A DNA stretch of 64,000 nt from Acarospora socialis (Eukaryota; Ascomycota; Lecanoromycetes; Acarosporales; Acarosporaceae): contig JAMYGW020000002.1 of assembly GCA_025617375.2 (NCBI GenBank), positions 2,542,001 to 2,606,000 of the forward strand, given 5' to 3'. This document shows positions 1 to 11,274 of the stretch, one piece after another. A program made the position numbers and the translations under genes. Within the stretch, counting starts at the first letter, position 1, and every line of letters begins with the position of its first letter. The notes beneath the pieces were generated by a model, which was not told the origin of the DNA, made no database searches, and saw only the letters and a program-made list of their open reading frames with translations.

Positions 1-659
1 TCGTAACGACGGATATCCTGGCTGTTTCAACGTTTCTGAAGAGATACCACTTCACCTCCGTCAAATCGCACTGGTTCACTTCCTGATTTGATCCACCCCT
101 GACTTGTTTCTCCTACCTGTGTCAGGTCTCGATTGAACAGAGGAGCTATTCCTACTTCCTGGGTACCCCGACCCAGGCCTACAATGACCATACAAATCGA
201 TCGATTCAACTTGGCCCCTGAGGGCTTCTCTTAACGGGCTGTGGTCGTTGACGACTGCCACTCAATCCTGAAGTTTGAGCTGCAGATACTAAGGGCGTTA
301 CTCGACCACCAGAGGGCAGCACCTGACACGGTCAAGGCAAGCGAGAGTCGTTTAATAGCAAAGGGTCACGTCGCGTCCCCAAGATTGCCGAGGTAAAGGC
401 TGTTCATGAGTGTGATAACGACCTTGCATAAGCTGGTTTCCTTACACGCGGAAGAATGTGCGCGCGTCTACCGCCCAGCTCACACAGTTATATTGTGGAG
501 ATTAGATGTATCAACTCTGGCTGTTATTTTAAACGTTTAGACGCCATCAGTACGCCGCATACCCCTCGGAAGACTTCAGTAACCCCAGTCTCAGAAGGCC
601 TGATACTCCGCCAATGCTCTCGTTCCGGCCCGCTCCTATGACATCTTTCCTGCCAGCCC
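1..659. other. Intergenic, nothing recognised
   Basis: No reading frame here resembles a known family; the short frames on both strands look like chance. No tRNA or repeat was recognised. It lies downstream of the CSN12-like gene. Confidence 0.5.
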
Positions 660-2441
660 TTACAAAGGCGCCGCACCTGCGGGCCTCGCTCCGCTCAGAT
701 TAACCACCATCCCTGGCCCTACTTTCACACCGAACCCACCAGCACCAGCCTTTTCTTCCCTAACCCAGCCGGGAACCTCTTTATCGGCATTGGCGCTAAG
801 AGTTTCCCAGACGTTCGGAAAGCCCGCCGGCAATGCGCCCCTGGCTTTCGCACCTACGATCGCAAAGCGCAGCAAACTGTGGCTGATGTAGCCGCGCAAG
901 AGGCCCTGGTCGATCAAAGAGGAGACGATAGCCTCCATTTCCATCATCGTCGGGAGTGGCGGCCCAGTGGGTGTGACGGCGTCCAGGAGGTCGGGATCTG
1001 TGTAGCTGGCTGGGTCTTGTGATGGCGGCTCAGGAGGGACTATGAAGATCGAGTTTGTGTGGAGGCGGCCGTCGATGTGATTGCTGCCATTCAATAGGTG
1101 GTCGGCGGGAAGTGACGCGCGCTTCTCTAGGAGCGTGGTTAGAGCGAGGAGGTCGGCGAGATCTAGGGTAGGTGCCTTGTTAGTGGTGTCGCCATGAAAG
1201 CCTGAAAGGAGGAATGTTCGTCGAGCCAGAGATCGCCAGACAAGCACCTCGCATCTATTCCGGAGTTGGAATAGTATTCGTTTGGAGACGAACCAGTCTG
1301 CATTCTCGCTGTCGAGGTCCAGGAGTCTTCTGAAGCTGGCAAGGTCGCCTTTGACGATTGTGTGGCATACGGGTAGGAATTTCTCTGCCAGCCCGTCTGC
1401 TTCGGGTCGTTGGAGAAGCGACGCCGAGGGGAACCGGCCGAGGATGATGTTTGCTGTGATTAGATAGATGAGAATAAGTCTTCGTTGCTTCAGACAACGA
1501 GCGTGGCACTGATCGTAGGCGGCTTGAAGGGCAAGCTGCGCCCGGTAAAAGTGATTGTTGGAGAAGAGGTAACGGCCAAGGTAGTAGAGATACGTCACAC
1601 GCTGTGATGCAGGATACAACGCTAAGGGAGGGGACTGCTGGTATATATTGCCGAAAATCTGTTCTGCATTTCGTATCTTGTGGCAATGAAAGAACAGTTT
1701 CAAGCAAAGGTTCGACATCATATAAATGCCCACTCTTCGCCCTTCCGGCTTGCCATCTGGCGTTGTGCCAGAGGCTGGTCCACTCCGGTCACTCAAACAT
1801 TTCTTGAAACCTTCACGTATCACATTCGCAGAGCTTTCGACCAACGTAACCCTCTCTCCTGCTTCGTCATTCCCCATCATCGACTCCCGCCTGGTAAGAT
1901 GTGCCACAAGTTCCGGCCTCTTGTCCAAACCGATAGCCAGTCTAGCCAGCGTCCGTGACAAGGACACCACAGTAGGTAACACCACCACACCCATCGACGC
2001 ATCGCTCAGGGCAAGAATGCATTGACTACACCCACAATCACATAAGCGTCGCCCTGTAACTCAGACCACATCCCCACAAGAGAGTTGCAGTATAACATAC
2101 TTCAACAACCCCTTCAGCATATCATGCGTCTCAACCAACTGCCCGGGATCCACATCCCTCAAGAAAGCAAAGTACTGCACCAAGAACGTCACGAACGCCG
2201 TCCACGCGCCTCCGACTTCTTCTTGCTCCTCATCGTATTCGGGCAACAGCGCGTTGCATTGAGCTTCTAGGGCTTGTTCGCTGCCGGGTGGATAGACTTG
2301 TTGCAATTCACTGACGAGAACTTGGTATAGGGGTGGAAGCGGCGGTTCGAGAAGTAGGTAGGCTTGTAGTTTGGGCCCATCTTTGGTGTGGAGGATTTGC
2401 GCGATTTCTTGGAGGAATTGGGTCGTTGTTGGCGTGGTCAT
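660..2441 (-). CDS. csn12: CSN12/Thp3-partner PCI-domain protein
   Basis: Two exons: 2441-2101 and 2025-660, with a 75-nt intron (donor GTATGT, acceptor GTAG) that keeps frame; the product is 568 aa. The N-terminal exon is acidic and helical. The second exon continues through SRTLARLAIGLDKRP, the block typical of the Csn12/PCID2 family, followed by a TPR-like helical stretch (RVTYLYYLGRYLF, HFYRAQLALQAAYDQC) and a C-terminal PCI winged-helix region (LLRGYISHSLLRFAIVGAKA). In yeast Csn12 associates with Thp3 and Sem1 in transcription elongation and mRNA maturation and was first found with the COP9 signalosome; the same nuclear role is inferred here. Length fits the fungal family. The alternative is the close TREX-2 paralogue Thp1, which I consider less likely. 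Confidence 0.85.
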
Positions 2442-3035
2442 TTTTAGTTAGGGCATGGCGCAGTTGGGTGTGGATTTCGGTCTGAGGGTAGGGATTGTGA
2501 TAAGGTCGAGGTTACGGTGAGTGGTGAGGTGTCGTGCAGGAGGTTCAGCCGTGCTATGTCGTCAATGCATAGCAATCGGATGGGTTAGAGACTGACATTG
2601 TGGGTTTGACGCATCTGTGGTGTTCAGTACCCAAGAGCCGCAATATCCTTACCCATGTACCTTGAAGATAGCGTACGGAGCGTCCCGTAAGCTAAATAAC
2701 CTAGGGGCTAGTTCTTGGCGGTCGCCATGCACCTTGCATGTGATCTTCAGGAACACCCGTTAAAGACTAACTGAACAATCAGAGGCTGGAACATTTGAGG
2801 AGGGCGCTGGTATTTTTGTTCAAGTCCTCGGCCTTGACACCTATGTACCTTGTGCTTTTTCAACTGCCTGGTTTCTTAGGTATGCATGGTGTTTTTGTTG
2901 ATTGGAAGGGCTACCACAGCCAAAATCTCACTTTCACATGCAACGAGTTTCGTTATCGCATTTATAACTCCTGAGCTTTCCGCATCCTTCCGCCGTTCTT
3001 TCTTTATTCGGTGAAGTTTCCTGAGTGCAGTCATC
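2442..3035. promoter_or_regulatory. Divergent intergenic region, CSN12-like / FMO
   Basis: This 594-nt spacer separates two divergently transcribed genes, so it presumably holds both promoters. A pyrimidine-rich stretch (around 2980-3020) precedes the FMO start codon. No individual factor site could be assigned. Confidence 0.4.
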
Positions 3036-4849
3036 ATGGCTGAATTTCATCCCCTCATGTGGATTTACGAATTGATCCAATGGATCCTCGACAGCCTACT
3101 CTCAGCTAATCCTCCACCACCAAATGCACGTCTAAGTAGACATAGAATCGCCATCATCGGCGCCGGTCTTACTGGTGTTTCTGCTGCTGCACATTGTGTC
3201 GGCCATGGCTTTGATGTGATGATTTTCGAAGCAGGTGGCCCTGAGAACCTCGGTGGTATCAGGAGCGTTCGTCACGGGCAGTTGCTCCTTACAATGTATT
3301 CTCGGAACCAACACTAAAACAGCGAGTCAACAATACGTCCGGTCTTCAAATTCACAGCATAATGTACCGCTTTCATCCGTCTGTTCATTGGGATCGTGGC
3401 TATCCGAACCGGAACGAGATTGTTTCTCAAATTACTCAGTTGTGGAAACGCTACGCCCTGGACGAGCGTACCAAGTTCAATACCAGGGTAACCTCCGTGA
3501 CTCAAGATAAGCAAGGAAGGTGGATCATCAACGACCCCTCTAACGGCAGATTTGATGGCGTTATGGCTGCTGTGGGGACTTGCGGTGAGCCGAAAATGCC
3601 GCATATATCAGGCCAAGAGCATTTCAAAGGGCAGATTTTTCACTCAAGTCAACTGGATGGTAAAAGTGCGAAGGTAAGAAGGTGCTTATTGTCGGTGGAG
3701 GTGCGAGTGCCGTTGAAGCCCTAGAGTTTGTCGTCCATACGGATGGAGCGCAAACCAACGTCCTGGCAAGGTCGGACAAGTGGATCATACCACGAAACCC
3801 ATTTGTCGATATTCTTCTCGCACTCAACATCTTTGGCGAGGAAACGATTTTCTCCTGGATACCGGAGTCGCTTTTACGCTTGTTCTTCTACCGAGACTTG
3901 AAAGACCTGGCGCCCGCAAAAAAGGGGATTTTCACTGATACACCTATGGTGGGCATTTCGTCAAGCAGCCCTGAGGCACTTCAACCCTTAATCAATTTTT
4001 AGGTCAACTCCGACATCTTCCGCTTGATTCGCTCCGGCAAAGCAAAGTGGCTTCGGGGGGACATCATCGAATTCACCGAAAACGGCACAAGATTCAACCA
4101 GCGCGCTCAAGGTGTTCCCAAGCACGGCCCTGGTCATGAGATCGTGGTAGAGGGTGACATGGTCATCATGGCCACCGGCTATCAGCGCCCGAGCCTCAGC
4201 TTCCTTCCCGAAGGCGTCTTCAGAGAACCTTACCAACCCCCCAACTGGTACCTGCAGACCTTTCCACCAGGCTTTCCGAGTCTGTGCGCGAACAACTCGA
4301 CTTACGTGAACGCAATCGGTTCGTATACAATCTTGCGTCCCTGCTTATTCCATTCTGTCTCACTTTCATTCCTGTCGAAAGCTAGGTCAGCCTGTGGCAT
4401 ATCACTCAGACCCTTTCTGTATCCAGCCTAGAAGAGGTGTTGAGACCCACATGGGAGACACCTTATGGATTCACTTACCCGCCACTGTAATGAGATCCTT
4501 TCTAACCCTTGGAGCCTGCAGGTACGGTCGGAAATTATCATATAGGTATCTATACGCGGCTACTGCTTATGTTCCTTGTTGATCCCCTCACAAGACCGCA
4601 AGAGTATTGGATGAAGAGATGGATCGACATGACCAGGATTCTGAAATCGAAAGCACCGGGTGGTGCATTTGACTTTTCACGTATGCCGAACTCATCTACT
4701 GGTTCGTATTTTGCGTGGCTATCAACCCGTTCAGGTGGAAATGGGCTCTGTTTGTCTTCTTCGGTGTCGGCAGTGCACTGCCGTTGAAGGTCGTACACGA
4801 GGAGGACCATCTCAGAGATGGTCTGGGAATGAGGAAGAGGTACGTCTAA
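3036..4849 (+). pseudogene. Flavin-containing monooxygenase (FMO-like), frameshifted
   Basis: Homology is clear along the whole length. There is an N-terminal FAD Rossmann motif (IAIIGAGLTGVSAAAH), then GLQIHSIMYRFHPSVHW, a second NADPH Rossmann motif (VLIVGGGASAVEALEF), the FMO ATGYQRP motif and a hydrophobic C-terminus. Likely introns are 3267-3322, 3949-4002 and 4319-4521. The reading frame breaks twice where no intron can fit: near 3673 (between SAK and KVLIVGGG) and near 4674-4678 (between GGAFDF and TYAELIYW). Each break is a loss of one base in a short homopolymer (G and T). Also, the usual GGIW position reads GGIR with the best donor choice. It is either a decaying gene or one carrying sequencing errors. 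The family oxidises N/S nucleophiles or acts as a Baeyer-Villiger type enzyme; the substrate is unknown. Confidence 0.75.
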
Positions 4850-5178
4850 GAGGGATTCTCGTATTATTTTGGCGGATATCCTGGGAGAAGGGACTGAAAA
4901 AGCCGACGAGGTAATGAATGAGACGAAGATGTAGCCCTAAAGCTCGCCTCTCCACATAGTACACTTTGACATACATGCTCAATATGTTATCCTAGGTTCA
5001 AAAAATCTTAGTAACGGACAAGTTCCCATGACTGTGACACTATCTGCAATCGATCCACTTGGTCACATTTCCTTCATGTGACACTACCGTAGTAAACTCC
5101 CATCCGCAGCCAAACCCCCGCCCTATCCCAACTCCCAACAACAATCCACCCCCCACACAACCCAAAGCACTACCGAAA
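4850..5178. other. Intergenic, upstream of SigF-like gene
   Basis: About 330 nt between two genes on the same strand. The last 80 nt before the next ATG are C/A-rich and lack G, typical of a fungal 5' leader. No other feature was recognised. Confidence 0.4.
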
Positions 5179-5892
5179 ATGGAAGACCCACCCGCCGAAA
5201 TCCCTTCAGTCATCCATCGCCTCACGCAATCCCCTCCCTCCCTCCAACGCCAAACAATCGAAACCTACTTCACCCCCAACGCGTCCTTCACGCACCCGTT
5301 CTGCCGCACAGGCAGCTTCGACGGCAGCCGCTGGCTGATCTGGTGCATATACCGCTGGTACAAGATCATGAGCCCGCGAATCGAGCTCGAGGTCGAGAGT
5401 GTCGGTACTTATCAGGCCCCCTTCATTTCCCTCTTCCTCCCACCACCTTCTTAGTAGCTCTGTAGAGAACGTATAGAGAGAAACTAACACAACGGACGCC
5501 GCACAGCCTACGACCGCGAAAACCTCATCCTCTACGTCACCATCTCGCAAGTCTTCGCCATCTTCCTCATCCCCTTCTACCGCGTGCACGCACGCCTGAC
5601 CACCGTTCTCCAACTCGTTCAACTCCCGCCTCCGTCTCCCTCCTCTCAACAGGTCTCAACTATGAAGCCGAAATTCTACATCCAGAGCCAAAACGACCTC
5701 TACCAGGTCAACCAATTCGTCAAGTTTGCGAGTCCGCTGGGTCTGGCGAACGCGGTGCTGCTGGTGGCGCAGCTGCTGGCGACGGTGGCGTGTGTGGTCG
5801 GGGCCATGCTTGGGTGGCCGGTGAGTTGGGTGGAGGAGAACGTGTTGGGGAAGGGGCAGGATAGGGCGGTGCGGGATGCGTTGGTGGGGTGA
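5179..5892 (+). CDS. SigF-like NTF2-fold membrane-associated protein
   Basis: Exons 5179-5404 and 5507-5892 with a 102-nt intron; the product is 203 aa. The start was chosen at the ATG beginning MEDPPAEIPSVIHRLTQSP because it matches the family N-terminus. The N-terminal part (YFTPNASFTHPFCRTGSF, RWYKIMSPRIELEVESVAYD) matches the fungal SigF-like NTF2-like domain. Two hydrophobic segments follow (ILYVTISQVFAIFLIPFY and PLGLANAVLLVAQLLATVAC), around the family motif YIQSQNDLYQVNQFVKF. A proline/serine-rich stretch encoded near 5630-5655 (LPPPSPSSQQ) ends in a CAACAG that looks like an acceptor, but no usable donor is near; it may be retained sequence. Function is unknown. Confidence 0.7.
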
Positions 5893-5917
5893 GATGGATT
5901 GTGGGGTGAGATGGATT
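5884..5917. repeat. 17-bp tandem duplication across a stop codon
   Basis: The 17-mer GTGGGGTGAGATGGATT occurs twice head to tail (5884-5900 and 5901-5917). The first copy contains the stop codon of the SigF-like gene, so the duplication lies across the 3' end of that coding region without changing the protein. Confidence 0.8.
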
Positions 5918-7930
5918 GTGGGGGTGGGTTTGAAGGGATAGGGATCTGGGATGGGACAAGGGCTTCGTTCTGGTTTACGGGGTCGATTGAGTGGGCGTTA
6001 GGAAGGGCGCTTATGGAGAACTACGGGGTAGAGCCGGGGAAGGGGCGGTGGGGAGGGCTTGCAGGCGTTGAGGGTTGGTGTAATGCACGCTTGAAATCGG
6101 CGGGCTTCTCCTGGATTGTCTTCTGGACATCATCGCATCGAAAGGATCATGAACCGGAAGCTTGTTGTAATATCACTGCCAATTGCTCAAGTCTCGGTTC
6201 CAATCACTCCCAGCGGTGATCTGAGGACTTGACCTCTTAGGCCGGGGTGCGGAAGCCTTGGCCGGCCCACTTCAGGATGGGTGTCTAGGTTTTTGCAGTA
6301 CCGTTCTCTCAAACCGTCGTTACACTGTCTGATTGGTAGAGCGGGTGCTTCGATTAACATAACTTTCTCGAGCTCGTAAACATATACCGAGTCTCAACCT
6401 TAAAGCCAATCCACTACGTCGAGAACACCAACAAGATAGGATGCTAATGTACAGAGCTCAGTGTTACGTCCGAGGGCCTTCTGGACTATATGCTTCGCTG
6501 ATGTCGAGATGGGTGCGGGAGGATCTCGAAATGCTCAAGGCTGGGGTCGCAGAATTGGGCGTGCCGATATCCAATTCTGCTAGGAAGATTGCTCAAGCGC
6601 GGGGCATCAAGGTAGTGAGTGGCCAGGATGATGTCGTAGGCAAATTGGACATACTGAATGAACATCTGGAACACTCCTGAGCATAGAAGGAACGAATAAA
6701 GTATGAACGAATACCTTAGGTATTGCTTTGGGTGGCCCGGAGCTTCTCAGACCTTTATACATGGGAAGATGAAGTGTCCGTACTGCTTTCCAGAGAAATT
6801 GACATGAGATCGAGGGGTTCTCTAGATATATGATATATGCCAAAGAAACTTTTACTTAATCAAGCCTAGAACGGTTTCTGGATCAGAAGTTGGTTGCTGT
6901 TACCTCACTCGAGTATTTCAGTCCATGTGCACGTGAGTGTTCTCAGTCCCTCCCCAAGCTCCCGCACTAGCACACGCCACAACAGCCACACCTTCATCAC
7001 AATTGATGAGGTGGTTCATTCAATCTATCGCATTATCATCGAAGACTTATCGATCTAGCCCATACTAAGAGTACGTGGGAAGAAGTTGTTTTTCAGTCAA
7101 AGATGCCCATAATCTGCAAGCTGCCGGCCGTGGTTAGTGCAGGTTTCAGACTGTGCAGCACTAGTCAAAGTACCTTACCTATCTTGAAAACTTCTGCTGC
7201 TGACGCGGTTGCTTTGAGCTGAGATTCGATCGCTGGAGAGAAATCCAATGAGAGCAACTTATCGCAAGTCCCTCCCAAATACCTGTTGAAAGCGGTGTCT
7301 GGATACAGAAGGTCCTGGTGCGTCACAGTCGTCGCCGTCTTCGAGACAGAGGCTGGGCAATACATGCCTCTGCAAGCGAGATGTGGACCATTTCCCTTAA
7401 GCTCAACCCTGAACAGACCTTCTTCCGCCACGCATCTGTAGCTTCGGCCGAGCTGCGTGGCGCATCTTTCAACGCCAACTTCTTTAGATCCCAACCAGAA
7501 ACACGCGGGTCTTCTATGCGCCACGCTGCTGGGCGTTCTACCGCAGTCCAGTTGGGATGAACCATGTGCTGTCCGTGTCAGTTGCTGGCAGCTGTGATAC
7601 CTCCTCTTCCTTGCAGATTATGATGGAGCATGTTGCTTGGCTCTGTGATAAAATTCATGTTGTCGCGCTCTTTTTCTCCGACACATGCGCAATGGCTTCT
7701 GAAGCTCAATTGTTCCTGGCTTCAGATCATTGCAGATTACTGCGGATCCCGTGTTTGAAGACTCGAGCAGGCGTGAATTGTACACTTCACTGGTCATCCG
7801 TTTCATTTTCATTCCTTAACTTAACAGCTCAGTCACTCCTTTCGCTCATTACTGTCGCTCGTTACTCTTCCTTGATCTTGTCCTACGTCGCTCAAGCTAC
7901 ATAGAGGTCCGTTCGTTAGAAGAAGCAAAC
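5918..7930. other. 2-kb gene-poor region
   Basis: Several short frames on both strands (for example 6441-6680 + and 7165-7524 -) overlap each other and match no family I know. There is no clear splice pattern joining them. The last 120 nt form the leader of the GPI-anchored protein gene. A small lineage-specific gene cannot be excluded. Confidence 0.4.
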
Positions 7931-8939
7931 ATGTCGAGCGTATCTCTTACTTTCTTCACTACTATTCTATTCACGTCTCTGGCCTCCGCACAATTACCTG
8001 ACCTTGTCGCCAGGCAAGATTGCCCCAGTAACTTAAGCAAGTGCAGTCCACCTGGTGCAACAGCGACCAACACACCCAGTATTGGTAGCGAACTGTCCTC
8101 ACTTTATGTCAACATCGTGAATTCAATAGGTGGCGTCAAGATCAAAGTGAGGGATGCGGAGGACCACTTGGAGGTTTTGCAACGCCGAGCACCGTCTAAT
8201 TCGGTCTGTTGTACGTTGCGCAAAGAAAACTACATACATTGACGCGTAGCTCACGAATGGTCAGGCGCCGAAGGCACTCTCTGTCTCCTAGTAAATGACC
8301 TGAGCCTTCCTTTTTGCTATGTAAGCTACAGTGATTTGGAGTTGACGCGTGAAATTCACTAATCGGTGGTCACAGGACAAATTCACGACGAATTTTTACT
8401 TGCCTGACGGCTCCTATGGCAGCATCGTAACCGGCAATTACTCCTCTCCAGATGGTTCGGCGGCCAACCTTCTCTCTGGCAATTACACTCTAGCCGATGG
8501 CACATCCGGCAATGTGTATGGGGGCAACGAAGCAGCCAAACCGAACACGGCGACTCTGTCTATGCCCACCCCATACACAAGTGCCGGTGTCGGTAGTGCT
8601 ATCCCTGCGAGCGCGTTGGGCGGAGAAGCTACGTATACGACTACGATCCCGGGTACGACGGTGGAGCCGACGACCGTTGCCCCTCAAACTGTCTCCGCCA
8701 GTGTAGTCAGTGGCAGTACGGTTGTACCAGCGTCCACGAAACCGGCAACTACGATTCCGGGCACTACCGTTGCCCCAAAGGTCTTGACAATCACCAAGCC
8801 GATCTCAGCGACCGAAACAACTTCAGCGACAGCTTCCGCCAAGCAGAGTGCTGCAAATTGTGTCAGTCCGACAACTACACTTTTGGCAGCCGTCACAGGC
8901 TTGGGATGCGTCATATTTACCCTCTTCAGGAGTTTCTGA
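7931..8939 (+). CDS. Secreted GPI-anchored surface protein with PDGS/GNY repeats
   Basis: Exons 7931-8210, 8250-8320 and 8376-8939; the product is 304 aa. A signal peptide (residues 1-20, cleavage after LASA) precedes a cysteine-containing region (CPSNLSKCSPP; CSHEWSGAEGTLC). Then come three degenerate repeats of about 15 residues built on DG and GNY (LPDGSYGSIVTGNYS, SPDGSAANLLSGNYT, LADGTSGNVYGGN). A Thr/Ser/Pro-rich stalk contains TTIPGTTV twice. The C-terminus is a hydrophobic tail (LLAAVTGLGCVIFTLF), as expected for GPI attachment. The first intron would be only 39 nt, short for this genome; the second is 55 nt. A cell-wall or plasma-membrane location is inferred; no enzymatic domain is recognised. 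Confidence 0.7.
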
Positions 8940-9387
8940 TGTAAGTCCAAGAGACGAGCCGCCTGATTGGAAAGACTATGTGTTTTCATCTGTGTGCACA
9001 CCTCCTATGTCTTCTAGATGCGTTCTATACCCTGGAGCTATGCAGTTTTTATATCTAGCGGGTGGTGTTAATATGAGCGCTCGTGTCTGATCAAGCACGA
9101 GCCTTCCTTTTAATGTAATGAACTGAAGTATATAGAACATGATGTTTCTAGTGAGCTGCTCGATCCATGACGTTATGCTACTCTTTGAGATGATGGCAGA
9201 AAGAATCTTGAGTTATAAGCGGAACTCCGCTCCAGACGCTTGCATCGTGTTATTGAAGATCGGAACATTCCGCGCATGTGCGATGATGCCATTGTTGACA
9301 AAGCCAAAAAGATCTCACGAAAAGTCCGCCGTGCAAATCGCAAGATTCCACCAATTCAGACAATAATATCTCGAGGCTCTCGTCGCA
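8940..9387. other. Intergenic
   Basis: 448 nt between two same-strand genes. It is expected to hold the 3' end of the GPI-protein gene and the PRX1 promoter; no specific motif was recognised. Confidence 0.4.
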
Positions 9388-10563
9388 ATGGCATCCATCA
9401 TACCCACCTCTACCCCACGCCTGTTCGCATCAACACTTAGCCCCGCCGTACGTCGACAATGCTACCTCTCGCGTCCGTCAACAGCCCTCTTCCGCCGCTC
9501 TCTCGCAACGCCCGCTGGAGAGCAACCACGACTGCGATTAGGGAGCACCGCGCCCAACTTCCAGGCGAAGACGACGCAAGGTGATATAGATTTTCACAAA
9601 TGGATCGGCGACAAATGGGCCATTCTCTTTTCTCATCCGGTTAGGGCTCCCACCAAAGACTGATTTTCTGCTGCGATACAGACTGACACAGTTTTGGGAT
9701 ATCTGAAGGCCGACTTTACCCCTATCTGTAAGATTATCATTCTCTGGTGTATTCGTAATGTATGCTTACCGTTCTTCAATACAGGTACGACTGAACTAGG
9801 TGCGTTTGCGAAGATGAAGGGCGACTTCGAGAAACGAGGCGTGAAATTGATCGGATTGGTATGTCCGAAATCTATATACACTGCACCTACACCGAGTCTC
9901 AGGAGTGGGCCCTCATGATACGGAGAATGCAGAGCTCATACAGCCCCTCTATAGAGCGCCAATGACCTCTCCTCGCACGACCGCTGGATCCGCGATATCA
10001 ACGAAGTCAGCAACACGGACCTGCAATTCCCCATCATCGCCGATGTCGACCGGCACGTGGCGTGGCTGTACGACATGGTGGACGCGCAGGACCTGACGAA
10101 TATCGATCAGAAGGGCATTGCGTTTACTATCCGCTCCGTTTTCGTCATCGATCCGAACAAGAAGATCCGGTTGACGATGATGTATCCGGCTAGCACAGGC
10201 AGGAATACGAGGGAGGTGTTGCGGGTCGTGGATAGTTTGCAGACGGGCGATAGGGAAGGAGTGACGACGCCGATCGATTGGATGTAAGTATAGTAACCTT
10301 GGTTTGACTGATGGGAAAAGCCGATTTTCCGAAGGCGCTGGTTGGGGTGCATTGGCTGAGCGGATTACTTAGACCGGGCGACGATGTCGTCGTTCCACCT
10401 ACTGTCTCCACCGAGGACGCCATGAAGAAGTTCGGACATGTCAGAGAGGTCAAACCGTAAGTGCTCCGTCTTGCCCTAGTTGAAAGTCAAGGGAAGACCA
10501 TAAAACAAGTGCTGATTGGAAATAACAACTAGATATCTCCGCTTCACAAACGTCGGCAAATAG
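9388..10563 (+). CDS. prx1: Mitochondrial 1-Cys peroxiredoxin (PRX1/Prx6 type)
   Basis: Six exons restore a 262-aa protein: 9388-9639, 9709-9727, 9785-9858, 9955-10283, 10373-10456 and 10533-10563. An Arg/Ser-rich presequence ([20 protein letters not shown]) indicates mitochondrial import. The thioredoxin fold contains the peroxidatic Cys91 in DFTPICTTELGAF, then [35 protein letters not shown], the [22 protein letters not shown] stretch and the C-terminal [12 protein letters not shown] region typical of 1-Cys enzymes. It reduces hydroperoxides in the matrix, with thiol recycling by glutathione or thioredoxin systems in yeast. Exon 2 is only 19 nt and Cys91 is split across the following intron; its acceptor is the weak AAG at 9706-9708. 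Confidence 0.9.
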
Positions 10564-11274
10564 ATCTATCTTCTCTCTTTGCATAACATTTGGAACTGGT
10601 GGCGTTACGTCATAGAGAACGAGTGTACGTACGAGTTATAGACTAATTTATGCCCCGAAAACTATTGCATGATCCTACATGGACTCGAAGTCGAGTGCAC
10701 AAGCGGTTCTTGATCTGCTGCGAACACGCTGAATTAGGCCGAGACCCGAATGCGTCAAACATTGCGCCCTAACCGGCTTGGCCTGATCCGAATCTCGTGA
10801 GTCTCGAGTACTCGGCCCACAACTGGTCCCAATAACTACAGTACAAGACAAATCCTCCACCAGGCCCCAACATGTCGGGCACCAACAACGTTTCCACCAG
10901 TTCATTGTATCCGCAGTCGAAATGCATGAACCGATGTTGACTAGCATGCTGTTCGAGTACTGGCTCGTGCAAACAGCCCTACCCCCTTCCCGTTGTTTCT
11001 GCCTTACCCTTTATTTGTTCTATGCTCTATGTTGACATGATGTTTATCTTTCCTACGAAACATTTTCAGTACTACAGAAATCCTGTCAGTGTCACTGTCA
11101 CTGACGTGGCGGATGGAAATCCGGTGTATCTCTAGCAAACACTGGCACGTACCGCAAACATACAACATATGCAAACAACCAAGATTGAGTTGTGCTCTGA
11201 TATGATATATATTTCCCTTCCTCGATGCCCGCTTCTCTGCCATCAATCTCATTCTACTCGCACGATCCCTTTCC
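10564..11274. other. Intergenic
   Basis: 711 nt with no gene recognised. Short minus-strand frames (10675-10972) are likely chance. The final 100 nt are CT-rich and serve as the leader of the next gene. Confidence 0.4.

Noticed and set aside
5899-6219. 106-codon Trp/Gly-rich frame after the SigF-like gene
   Set aside because: Its composition follows the GT-rich DNA and its start lies in the tandem duplication; it is not protein-like.
6324-6356. tRNA-like D-arm (ATTGGTAGAGCGGGTGCTTCG)
   Set aside because: No matching acceptor stem, anticodon arm or TTCRA loop at the right distances.
6441-6680. 79-codon frame as a small gene
   Set aside because: No recognisable family, no splice partners, and overlapping frames of similar length on the other strand.
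7165-7565. Frames on both strands suggesting a Cys-containing secreted protein
   Set aside because: No signal peptide and strong overlap of frames on both strands; coding evidence is too weak.
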